A DNA stretch of 64,000 bases. Source: Brachionus plicatilis (Eukaryota; Rotifera; Eurotatoria; Ploima; Brachionidae). The notes under the pieces are model-generated. The model worked only from the letters and a program-made list of their open reading frames with translations, was not told the DNA's origin and ran no database searches. Within the stretch, counting starts at the first letter, position 1. Each line of letters starts with the position of its first letter. This document shows positions 1-12,317 of the stretch, one piece after another. Location: positions 1,461,214-1,525,213 of the forward strand of contig QEOQ01000180.1 of assembly GCA_010279815.1 (NCBI GenBank), written 5' to 3'. Made by a program: the position numbers and the translations under genes.

Positions 1-191
1 GCCCGCCAAAATTGAAACGGTTTCATGGACCGCCCGTTTATTTTTAAACGTTTATTAAACGGGCCAAAATTTAGCCCGCCAAAATAAACGGTCCAGAGTC
101 CGCCCGCCAAAATTGGGACGGTTAATACGGTCACGGTCACGGTTTTTAAAATTTTTGGCCCGTTTACTGTCCGCTTGCACGGACCCCAACA
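1..191. mobile_element. Terminal fragment of a hAT-like DNA transposon (non-autonomous)
   Basis: This stretch is much richer in G/C than the following 8 kb and is built from short internal repeats: GCCCGCCAAAAT near 1, 73 and 103, and the inverted pair AAACGGGCC/GGCCCGTTT. Read on the minus strand, its edge begins AGTGTTGGGGTCCGTG, which resembles the termini of hAT elements (CAGTGTTGGG or TAGTGTTGGG types). The AT-rich background resumes directly after ACCCCAACACT. No transposase reading frame is present. The element continues off the left edge of the window, so its other end and any 8-bp target duplication cannot be checked. The hAT assignment is by resemblance of the terminus only. Confidence 0.5.
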
Positions 192-3100
192 CTAATAAAA
201 AAATGGTCGATCCAAAATTTAAAAAATTAATGGATTGAAAATATAACTAATTAAAATTATTTCGGATATTTTTATCCAAATTCGAGATAAAGATCAAATT
301 ATAATATCAATTTACAAGATATTAACAATTTACAAGATTTTTTCGATTTTGTAACCTCGGAGTCGCCTAATTTTGTGCTTCTGTGCCGATGAACATTCTA
401 ATGAGTTCCAAATATGTGGTTTTAATTAATATAAAGACAAAATGTGACAATTATCTATTTTTATTTATTCAAATTTACTTTTAATCTATTAAAATTTATT
501 TTTTATTTAAATAAAATCTTTAATTCTTATTTTTAAATAAAATATTTTATTGTAAAATTTTAGTTTAAATGTATTCTTACAATCTTATTTGATGCCTTAT
601 TAGTCCAAAGTGACATAATCAACAAGACCTAAGAAAATTTTTCATTTATATTTCATTTTCTACAAATTAAAAAATATTGAAAATGCCCATTTGAAAAAAA
701 TAAAAAAGGGCTTCTCTAACCAAAAAACTTTTTTATGAATGAATACATGTTTTAATAAGTGCCAGTGTTTTCCATTATTTGTTGCACGATTAATAAATGG
801 AAACAATGAATAAGACGATCTAGAGTGTCTGGAAGGCCAAAATAATTTTAAAATTAATAAGACACAAATCTTGTATGATAAAAATCAAGAATCCTTGATA
901 TCACTGTTCAAAAGAACTAATACAATGTTGAACAAATTAATTTAGTATGTTCAGCTCATCGAAATAATAAATACCTGTATTTAATTGCTTTAAAAGAATA
1001 AAATGGGAGATTCTAATTGAAATAGTTCCTTAGAATTGGGTATCTTACAATAATCGAAAATGCATAAAATAAGAGTCAAGATCAGGTCTACTATCACTAC
1101 CGATTCCTAAAAAGAACATCTATCTTCATCAAAAGGCCATGTTATTCGTTTAACCAAAAAAATATTCAATATTTAAATTAAAATGATAATTATTAAAAGG
1201 CTTTATTTATTAAGCTATAGATTTTAGTGACCTTTTTGTGATACTAGTTCATTTTTGAATTAGTTATTAAATTTCCTGTAAAGAGAAAATTTAGCGAAGA
1301 ACTATCATTTGAAATAAATAAAAAATCCCATTTAAATTAGCTTTTTTAGATTCTGAATAATTTATTTAAAATAAAAAGGTAAACATTTTCACTATGAAAC
1401 GAATCGAAAAAAAGTTCCCTTAAAATAAAAAAAACAAAAATTTTATCAATTCAATTCACTTTATCAAATATTGCATTAAAAAGGATTTTTTCTTTGTTTA
1501 AATAAAAAATATCACCATCTATCTAAAGCAATTTTTCTATTTTAAATACTTAAGTTTAATATATTTTTCAATTAATTATTTAAAAAAATATACATGATTT
1601 TAAATCAATCTTTGTCAAAATATTTTTGCGTCTTTCTCGATAAAATAATGAGAAACAATTAAAAAATATTTTGGTACAGTTTTTATTTATTACTTCTTTA
1701 AGTCAAAATTTCAAAACTTTCAAAGCTTAAGTTAAAATGTTGAAAAATGTTCATATGAAAAAGTCAAAAATATTTCCTCATCCAAATAGTCAAATTACAA
1801 AAATTTTAACAAAGTCGATGAAAAATGATTAAGAATCAATTAGATTTTCTATCGATTCCAGCTGACAAATATGGTAGCTTATTCTTTTCTTCTATTCAGG
1901 TTATTTTTTTCAGGTGGTTTAAAGGATAGATGCATTCAAAATGACTACTTTTGAATTAATAGATTTCTTATTCATTATAAGATAAAATGTATTTCCATTC
2001 TAAAAGAATTAAAATTAACATGGCACATAAAGAGCCAAAGCCAAAAGTTTCGTTCTAGAAACAAATACTCATTTTAAATTCGTTTGAATAAATCATTTTT
2101 GTTTAACCTAAGAGTCATTTTTCTTCTTTTTAGAAACTGATTTTTTGATTTTGTTCAGATTATGCAGCAAATAAATTTTTTATGACGATTTGTGTTTAAA
2201 AATACCTCAGGTTGAATTCTTAAAATTATTTAATTAATTAAAGAAGGCTTTATTTTTGTTTTTTTTTAATAAATAAATTTATCATCAATTTTAATATGCA
2301 ATGTTTATAAGGGAAAACGTTTTGATTTAAAAATAAATTGAATAAAAAATTTTAAAAAATACTTTTATTTCATAAAAAATCATTTTGTTTTTTAAAACTA
2401 TTTTTAAAGTTATAAGATAATTGAATTGTCTGTAATATTCAGTTTTAAGCAACTCAGGCATAAAGTAAAAAAAAATAAAAATTATTATTTTATTTTCTTT
2501 TTTAATTTTTGTTTTTAAATTAAAACAAAAATTATATTTGATTCAAAAATGTTCAAGGCGATGTTCTTTTTCTTTTTATTTAAATTAGAATTTTAAAAAT
2601 ATAAAATTAAAACTAAAAAATCAATTTTCATTTTTTTAATCTTATTCAATCAATGCTTATTTTACAATAAGTTTTTGTAAATTCTGGACTTTTTTAATTT
2701 CTGAGTAAAACGTCAAACTTCTCTTCATAGAATCATATTATAATATATTTATTTTATATCTTTTTTTATTAATTTCATATCTCTCAAACAAAATTTATAG
2801 TTAGTACTGAGAAATAAATCACTGGGATATATTTTACACCCAAATACGAAGTAGCATCATTTTGTTTTATTTATTTTTCATTTTTGAAAAATTACATTCA
2901 ATATAATGGACAATTGATATCAAAAAGAATTATTTTTAACTTTTTATTAATAGGACCACTTGTTAAAACTCGGTTTAAGCTTGACACTGAGCCTTTTGAG
3001 CGAATTGAATTATTAATAAAAATAAGTGATATTTCTGAATTTCCTGTAAAAAGCGAAATAAAAACATATCGTATTTGCTCAAAATATTTTTCTGATTTAA

Positions 3101-6100
3101 AAATTATTAGATGAGTTATAACAAACAAATAAAGACTCATCATCTCTTTCTAAATTGTTTTGGTCGCAATAAAACTTTGTGAATTTTTTAAAGGTTTCAT
3201 AAGATGATATTTTTTTTTAAATAACAACAAATCGATAAACACTAAGATTAAATATAATCCACATGATAATTCTATTTTAATAACAAAAAAACATACAAGC
3301 AATGAAACTCCTTTATAAGAAAATTTTTAATATTTCCTTATTTTTGAAATTAATAATATTCAAACGAAAAATCAAATTTTCTTTGAACTTTCAGAAGAGT
3401 TTTAGTATGTTTTAAAGAGTTTTTTAGCAATGTTCTTCTCGCTTTCTAGTTCCTATATAACTAACCCTCCCTCATAGAATGGTTATAAAACAAAATTTTT
3501 AATTCAATTTTAAGATTTCATATATTTTATTTGTTATAAAAAAAAAGAAAATTTTCAGCTTGGATGATTTTTGTATTTAAAAAAATATTCTCAGAGCTTT
3601 TTGATCAGCAAAATTAAAGAAAATTATTATTTTTATATTTGTTATTAATTTTATTTATGAATAAAAGTACAGAAAAAAATTGATAAGGATTATTGATATT
3701 AATCTAATTTTAAATCATGAAAAAAGTCAATTGAATTTAGATTTCTAATCAATCAGTTGGCTAAATACCAATCTAATCTTTTCTAATAAGTTATTATTAA
3801 CCTAGCATAAATTTCTCTTATTTACTTTCAGTTCTATTGAATAAATCATTCAAAAAATTCTAAGTTGATTTTACAAACTATTGGTACTTAATTAAAATTA
3901 ATTTTTTTTTCTAAAGATTATGCAGGTTTAAAATAATTATTTAGTAAGGGCTGATTTTTGGACATATTGAATCAAAAAGCTGAGTTGAATTTATTTATTA
4001 TTTTTTTTGAAACCTTAAAAGTTAATCGAAAGTATTTCGAATAAAATTCAAATTATTTGAATTTAAATTTACTTTAGATCGATTAAAAGATTAAATTATT
4101 CTAATCGTTATTTGAATACAATTAAAAATCTATTTGTTTTTCATTTAATTTTAGTGAAAAAAAAAGCTGAAATTTTTAGTCTTTAGATTTAACAAAAAAA
4201 GGAAAAATTTAAAAAATAAAAATGCTTATAAATTCAAATTAGAATTTCAATTAGATTTTAATTTAAATAAAAAAATTTTACATAAAAATAACTCGTTTAG
4301 CCTCATATTTTTGACCAAAATAATCGTTTTAAATAAATTTTGTAATTTTCTTTTTTTTCTAGTTCATTATCTGCTATTTAATTAGTTACAGAATATAAAA
4401 TGAATACAGTGATAATATTTTTTAATCTATGGAAAAAATCTTTTCATGGCAAAAGGTACGGTTTAATAATAAAAATTACACTCGATTTTTCTTTTTTCAG
4501 TCAACAATCCTGATTTACGGATTTCAGCACCTTTTAGATCTTATCCCTCAAATTTTTTTTATAGATTAATTAGCTTCAGATAGTCTATGTTAATAGAAAT
4601 ACATGCTTCACAATCATATTTGAATTTTGCTAAAATAGATTTTTATAAATTCCTCTGATAAAGGATATATCGGGATCAATTAAGTCATTTATCAGATGAA
4701 GTTAGTTAGTTTAATTTGCACGGACGTGATTATTATTATTTAAATTGTCAAAATGAATCAAAATATATCAACTATCTCGATTAATTTAAATATCATATTT
4801 AAGCTTTTTTTGACTAAGCTCTCTATTTTAACAGAATGATTCGGTAATTCATTAGATAAAATATGGCTTACATATTATATTTTAAACCAAATAACAATCA
4901 ATTAATTTTTTAATGCAAAGTTACCGTAAACATCAAAAAATATTTTGAGTTCGAGGTTTAATGACTACTAGAAAATTCATTCATCTTTAAATTCTCTATT
5001 ATTTTGAAAACAAAAAATCACTCTTGTGTGCTTGGACTCATTTTTCTTATAATTTTTTTAACTTAAGTCAATTGGCATATAAACCAGAAAAAATAATCGA
5101 TGTTTGCTTGGCTCATTTCAAAAATAATAATCATTCAATTCATAAATTCTTAATTTTTGAAGTTGAAGAAAATGAATTTGAATTAAAATTTAGAATTTAA
5201 AGTTTAGAGTTTTTTAAATTAAATATTTATTTTTACAATATTCAAATTGATTTTTAATATTTTTTTCAAATTAAACAATTAGCATAAAAATAAAAGTAGA
5301 TCCAAAGTTAGTAATCAAAAAGTGACTTGATTCTCTTAAAAAACTGGTTACATGAAAATACTTGAAGTTATTTATTCAAAAATTTTAAGTCTAACAGGAT
5401 CGAGCTCATGGCTCTTTAAAATAGCTTGACCGAACTTGTCCGAAATCTTAATTCAAAAAGGCATCCAAATATATTTTGAGCAATTTTTTTATCCAAAAAA
5501 GGAAAATTAAAAATAAAATCAAGATTAAAGTTTATAAATAAATCCTTAAGTTAAAAAAAATAGAACAAAATTCTTTCGTTAAAAAATAGATTCTTTCAAT
5601 TTTTTTATATTCCTATTAGATCTCATTTTCGTAATCAGGCATCAAATGTTGAATTAATTAATATTCTATTTTAATTAATGAATTAAAAGTAGATCTTTTT
5701 GATGAATGATGTACAAAAATTTTGATAAGTACGTTAGGGATTCGGTCCAAAAAAATATTTTTGTGGGCAATTTTTCATGTAAATTGTGAGGACACAAGTT
5801 TCAAAGAGAATTAGCAGAAAATTTATTCATATTTTAGAATCAGGCAAACAAGAGCTGAAATAATAGTTGATGATTTGTATCTAGCAAGCAACAAAATTGA
5901 TTAAGAAGTTCTAAATGAGCCTGAAATTTGAATGATATTTCATTCAAGTTTTTCTTCATTAATTACATTTAAATATGTTGTTTGTGCTTAGGATAAATTT
6001 GTTTAGTTTGGATTAAAAATTTTCTTTTTTAAAAATATTAAATCGAGTATTGACCAGATTGCATTAGGTATCTTATCATTAAAGTTCATTTTTTTAATAA

Positions 6101-8612
6101 AATAAACAATTTAATTCATTTTAGCTAAAATCTTTAAAATCAAAATTCACTTAGGGCCGATTCAGGTTCTGACCAAAAACCAAATTAAAATTTATCAAGT
6201 AAGGTTCAGTTTAATCTAAACGAAGCCATTTTTGGATCAAATAACTTGCTTTTTTTAAAACTACTTATGTTTTTTTTAATGTTTATGTCAAAGTAATGAA
6301 CAATTTTACGTAATTTCAAAAAGCTTTATTTAAATTTCGAATAAATTGTATTTTTTGTTAATTCAGGCAAATTTTGGATACAAACTACATGGTACTTACC
6401 CACATAAAGTTTAGCATTTACTTAATTTTTAATAACATAATCATTTTATTAGAAAATTAATGTTTTTTTTTTCCAAATGGTTCTTAGCCTTAAGTAATTT
6501 TTCATTCAAAGCTACATTAATTTCTAATTGCTCGAGGATTTGAATAAAATAGTGTTTTTGTAAATAAACTAATTCATTTCTCTCTGAATACTGTACTCAA
6601 CATCAATTAGTCATTTTAAATTTTATTTCGGACAAAAGAAAATTTTAGCTTTTATTCTAATTTTAAATATTTGTGTTAAAGATTTTGAATTATATAAATT
6701 AAATAAACAAGAGAATACAAGTGTCAAAAATGACAAGTTTTACAACTAATAATGAAAATTAAATTTTAGATAAAATTTATTTATTCAAATTTATGCTTTC
6801 AAGGCTTCTATGTTATCGGTAAAGTTTTTTTTTCAAACCGAACAATGGGTCAATCTTTGAACAAAAGATCGTATAGGTCTGATTTAAATGACTTCTTATT
6901 TAAACTGCTTTAGACTTGTCCATTAATTTTAGACTTAATCAAATTAATTTAAATATTTAAAATTTTCTATCCTAAATTAAAATTTAACATATGGAAAAAT
7001 CTTTAATTAGGTAAAGCCATATGGTCCTAAAATTACATATTTGTATTGGAAACACTTCTATTTCTCAAATGACAATTTTTCAAAAATAATTTTTTTTAAT
7101 TAATTGGCTTTAGAGCCTAAAGATCGATACACGTCTTGAAATATTTTTTTAATTATAAGATTACCATAACAATTAGAAAAAAACGTAATGGCACTATAAG
7201 TTGTTCAGAGAAAAATTTCACGTGATCAAAGTCAACTAGTTACATCGTTTATAAATAGAATCATATTCTTAGCAACAGTAATCTTACGCCGCAAAGACAG
7301 TAATTAAGATTCCTATTTTTCAATATTTTTTTTTATGTAAATATTTTTTCAATTATAGAAAATTGTAAAATTCACCTTTTTTTCTCATCGAGATGTAGTC
7401 ATCATTAACATTCAAAAACAAATGATACCTAGGTTTAACGTGGAAAAAATAAGAGTCATTTTTTAAATAAAATATTATTTAAAATAAAATAATCAAATAT
7501 TTATTAATTTTGCCAACTAAAAAAAAAATCTATAAAAGATAAATTTTTATATTTACAGATTTGATCGAATGATCTAAATGGATGAGTAAAGTAATAAAAA
7601 AATAATTTCATAAGAATAGTATCACAAATAAAAATAATAATTAATCCGAGAGCATTGATGTGTAGTTTTAGGTGACTAAAAATTTTTTGTTGAAATTAAT
7701 ACTAAGAAAATAAATTTAAATTTTTTTTTTCATTAATTTCAAACTTAACAATTTGCTCAAGTGACTAAATCATTCATTAAATATTTGGATATTTTACCTG
7801 ATCTTAAAAAATATTTCAAATAAGATACTTTTTGTTATATAATCTAGAATTTATTGATTATGATTAGTCATCTTTAATTATGATTAAATGGTTTTTTTTT
7901 TAATTTGTCACTACACCAGTGTTGATGATGTCGCATATTCAAATTTGAATTTAAATTTAAAATATTAGCAGATTGTTTGAATGAACATTATTTTTTAATT
8001 ATGTAAAAATTATGCCTTATTCTGGTCTGGTTCTATTAAGTTCAAACATCGAACAAAATTAAACTTTAAACATCATTTTTTCAAAAGATTTATGTGACAA
8101 AATATAAATTCGACAAGTGTAAACGAAGATTCAACTCTTCTAAATTAAAAAATATATCCAGATAAGATAACACATTTTGGCCTCCTCTTACTTTCAGTCT
8201 TGTTCATGATTAGATGTGAGAAAAAAAGTTTCAAGCAAATTTTTTTTTTCATATTAGGTTACCGAAATCAATTTATTTAATAAATTAATACTATTTCAAG
8301 ATTTTATTTTAAATATTCATTTTTTATCTTTAGATAAAAATCTCTTTAGGAGAAAATTGATTGAAATTCTTTTTTTTTCATTAGAACTAGATTGAATTTT
8401 TGATTAAAAACTCGACAAAAGTTTCAGGTACTTAAGCGAGAAGTCCTACTTATTTTGGTTATTATTCAAATTTTTCTAAAGCCATAAAATTTTTAATAAT
8501 TTGATAAATTTAAATTTTAATGTTTATGATTTTAATTAAAGCTCGGCTTAATAGTAGCACTAAAATCACAAACAAACTTAAGAATTGTTTATTTGAATTT
8601 TAGATTTTAAAA
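192..8612. other. Gene-free AT-rich region upstream of the TRIM-like gene
   Basis: About 8.4 kb of low-complexity AT-rich DNA with long A and T runs. I see no reading frame with recognisable protein content, no RNA gene and no clear repeat. I looked for exons coding for a C3HC4 RING or a B-box that could belong to the downstream TRIM-like gene and found none. A 76-codon open frame near 2884 has no family features. Confidence 0.5.
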
Positions 8613-11600
8613 ATGTCACATTATGAGGAAAAAAATTTGGCCGGCTTGGAAAACGTCGACCCTCTAATGGACCCTTACTTGGATACAGAGATGAACAGCT
8701 CAAAAAAAAGCGATCTTTTGGAAAAATTACTTTTAAATTATAAAAAAATCGAGCTTAAAATATTCGAATCGTTCGATTTGCTTCATAGAATGCTCGAGGA
8801 CAGGCAAAAAAATTTGCTGGACAGCCTGAATAGCGCATTTAATGACAAAAAAATTCACATTGAGAACAATATAGAGACTTTGGCGCCAGATTTGGACACC
8901 GAACTATTTGATTTTGTGCCTCAAGACAGCATTAATATAATCGAGCATTTAAAATTGTCCGGCGTCAACACTAGACTAATAAATAGTGAATATTCAAATT
9001 TTAACAGGATAAAAAATATAAATCTTTTTGATGTGATAAATAATTTTGGAAAATTGTTAATAAAATCATGGGAAAATAATTTAACCAGCTTGGAATATTC
9101 GATAAGCGGAAGAGGCCTGAAACAATGCAATGTCAATGAGGAGCAGTATTTTTCCCTAAAATTTAAGACCAAAGACGGAATTAGCCCATGTAAAAATCAT
9201 CTATCTCTCTTGGATATTTTTATAGTTCGCTCGGAAGTCGAAGCACGCCTAATTTCAACTACGAAGCGTCCAAACGAGATACAGGGAAAAGTTTTTAGCA
9301 GCAAAAAAAATGTGACCAAACCGGAAAAAGTGGACTGTGAGTGCAAATTAGAGTGTTTGTCCGATGGGGTCTATGAAGTTAAATACAAACTGAACAAAAA
9401 AGGAAACTATTCACTCAATATCATGGTAAACAAAAAACACGTTGCCAATTCGCCTTATAAATTAGTTTGTTTGGACAAGAATTTTCGCAAGCCAGAACCA
9501 GCCCGGAGTTCAACACCCATCAAATCTTTGAGCTCAAATTCAATCAAAACTTTCCAAGGCAAAGAGAACAAATTGAAAGTTAAACCAAGTGAACCAAAAT
9601 TTTCGAGTATTTTATCTGGCAAAAAGTCCAGCTCATCTAACCCCTTGTTGCCGAATAATTCGATCAGAAAAAGCTCCATGTTTTTAAATGTGCCCAAGGC
9701 GAATCAATCAAGCACTTTTTCGCTCAGCAAAAAAGCCGACTCCAAATCGATCAGCAGCAATGACGACTCGTTAATGAGCAGTGTACCTTCCGTATTATCT
9801 GATAGTTTGAGTAATCCAACTAGTCCTAGACTTTCTAAATTAAATTTGGCAAATTTTAGCGAACTAAACAAAGAAGAGGATGATTTTTTGTTCCAAATTG
9901 GTCAAAGGGGACGACACAGCTCGGAGTTCATGAATCCCCAGGCTGTTTGTGCAACCAATGACTCAATTTATGTAACAGATAGTAACAATCAAAAAATAGA
10001 CGTATTCAGTCATGGTGGAGAATTCAAGTTTTCAATGACTACTACTGGTGCATCTAACACAAAAATAGTTAAACGGCCATGTGGAATTGTTTCCGGGCCG
10101 GGAAAAAAAATTCTAGTTGTCGATTATGAGCTTAAGTGTGTTAATGTTTTTGAAGAGAATGGAAAGTTTGTAAAAAAAATTTGTCATGGTAAATTGCTCG
10201 GTCCAAAGGGCATTTGTCTAAACAAAGCTTGTGACAATCAAATAATAGTTGCAGATGCCAAGGCCAATTCGGTATGTGTTTTTGATTCAAGTGGAAAATT
10301 TTTGCAAAAATTTGGTCACGCGGGCAGCAAGAATGAAAATTTTGCTGGACCCCAATATGTAGCTTGTATGTCCAATGGTGACATTTGTGTGTCTGATTTT
10401 TACAATCATTGTATCAAAATATTCGACAGTAATGGAAGTTTTAAATTTTGTTTTGGATCAAATGGATCTGAGCAAGGCCAATTCAATGGACCCACTGGTA
10501 ATTCAATTTTTTTTTAAATGATTAAATGAAAAATAATCTAAATGCAAATTAACGAATCAAAATACCTTTTTTGTTTAATTTCATTTGTGAATTGTAATTA
10601 AAAATTTTAAGTCTTAGTTTTCTTTCTTTGGTGATCTTAATAAAAAACAAAGGCAGTATTTAAAAAGTAAAAATTTTAAATTGAATTAATATTTTAATTC
10701 AAAGCAAAAATATTAGTTTTTGAAAATTTAACTTAAAAAAATTGGCTTGTACTTTTTATCACTAATTCAACTTCAGCTGTATAAATTTACTCATATCTAT
10801 AAATTTCAAAAATTAACTTTTCAGGCTGTGTACAATTTTTTAAATTTACATTTTTCTAAATCAAATTATCAAAAATCGTAAATCTATATTTGTATTGACT
10901 TTTTATTTTTCTTATTATTTAGCTTCTTTTTATTTTTTTTAAGTATCGCCAAAATTGACGTTTATTGAATCAATAAATAAATCAATAAATAAAATAAACA
11001 AGATTTTTTAAATGCAAAAATAACGTTTTTTTAGGTCGAAAATTAAATATCTTAAATTGACTTCTAAACTCTAAAATACTCGGTGCCTTTTATTTCCTTT
11101 GTTTTTTATCTTTATCCAGCAATTGCTTGAGTGTCTTGAGTGTCCATTCTTTTAAAAAAACTACTATCAGATTCACTAACCAAATCGAGCATTTTAGAAT
11201 TTGGTGAAAAATTTTTATTATAATTTTGGGCATAATTCTTATGACAAAAAAGGTTTTTAAAATGAAAAGAGTTTTTTTTAAATCAAATAAGTAGTTTATT
11301 TAAAAAAAAATTATTTTATATGCATGTAGCATTTTTATAATGTAAATTAATTTTAGTTACTCAAACAATTTCTAGTCAAAAAAATTAAACCAAAATGTTC
11401 TCTTTAAAATAAATCGAGGTTGATAATTAATCGGATAAAAGAATAAAAAATTAAATTCAAGGCTATTAAAATAAACAACTCATTATTTTTTCTATTTTTA
11501 GTGTCAAAGTTTTCGAATTCTAATTTAAAAAAGGAATTTAAATTTTTTTTTTATTATTTCAATTTTTCTTTATTCAAATTTCAAAGATTAAAAAAATTGT

Positions 11601-12087
11601 TTAACTGTCAATCTAGTCATAAAATTTAATGCTCCCTGATTTTAATACTATTTTAGTAATTTTAATTTATAACTCTTATTGGTTAAAATGTAATCCAAAA
11701 AAGAGAACTTTCAAAACTTTTATGAATCCTTATTTTATTTTTTTTTCTGCAACCTTAAAGGTTTTCTTTTATAAAACTACTTTTTTTAAATTAAAATTTC
11801 TATTATTTGACAAAATTAAGGTATAACTGTTGACTCAGATGATAATTTGATAATAGTTGACTGGGGAAACTCGAGAGTTCAAGTAAGCATGTGGAAAAAA
11901 TTAATTTTAATTTATTTTTGTAAATATTTAAATAAAGGTTTTTGACAAACATGGTACATTTATTCGCTACATTCGATGTCAAGTCAATAAGCTGTACGGA
12001 CCGCAAGACTTGGCGGTCATAAATAACACTATAGCCATTGCAGACAGTGGAAATCATTGTGTGAAAATTTTTGAGTACTCATACTAA
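8613..12087 (+). CDS. TRIM2/TRIM3-like protein: coiled coil, filamin repeat, NHL beta-propeller; no RING or B-box
   Basis: Exons 8613-10497, 11821-11882, 11938-12087 give 698 aa; phases agree (1, then 0). The sequence shows a helical coiled-coil-like N-terminus (about 1-120), a filamin/ABP280-type Ig repeat (about 155-287, ending NSPYKLVCL), a Ser-rich linker (about 290-420), then six NHL repeats (about 428-698) with blades such as DSNNQKIDVF, GPKGICL and DWGNSRVQVF. It ends ADSGNHCVKIFEYSY, matching the C-terminus of TRIM2/TRIM3. Family members are ubiquitin ligases or RNA/protein-binding regulators. This model lacks the catalytic RING and B-box, so ligase activity is doubtful. A TTTTAG lies 10 bases before the ATG and may be a trans-splice or 5' UTR acceptor; the frame is open back to it, so an unseen upstream exon cannot be excluded. 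Stopping at the unspliced first exon would wrongly truncate the propeller. Confidence 0.88.
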
Positions 12088-12202
12088 AAGTGTTTATTTT
12101 ATAGTTCCAAAAATGTATTTTCTAAATTTTGTTGTAATTTAAAGATAATTTTTTTCTTATCCAGATTAAAAAAAAGTATTTATTATATTTTGTAAAATTT
12201 TA

Positions 12203-12236
12203 AATAAAATAATCTATTTTTTAAAATACTTTTATT
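12203..12236. promoter_or_regulatory. Opposed polyadenylation signals of the convergent TRIM-like and GBE1 genes
   Basis: AATAAA at 12203-12208 lies about 115 bases after the TRIM-like stop on the plus strand. TTTATT at 12231-12236 reads AATAAA on the minus strand, about 80 bases after the GBE1 stop. The two stops are only 230 bases apart, so the 3' UTRs are likely adjacent or slightly overlapping. In such AT-rich DNA the hexamers could also be chance. Confidence 0.4.
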
Positions 12237-12317
12237 TTAATAAACTGCATCTATTAAAATAACTAAAAATCATCAACAAACATTATAAGTTAAAGTTTTT
12301 TTTTTCTAAAAAAATAT

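Noticed and set aside
2884..3143. Overlapping plus- and minus-strand open frames of 76-81 codons
   Set aside because: Both lie in AT-rich DNA, have no recognisable domain or splice context, and each is the shadow of the other.
10498..10517. Reading the TRIM-like first exon through to its in-frame stop
   Set aside because: The extra residues NSIFF replace a conserved NHL blade; the GT at 10498 and the downstream exons restore the full propeller.
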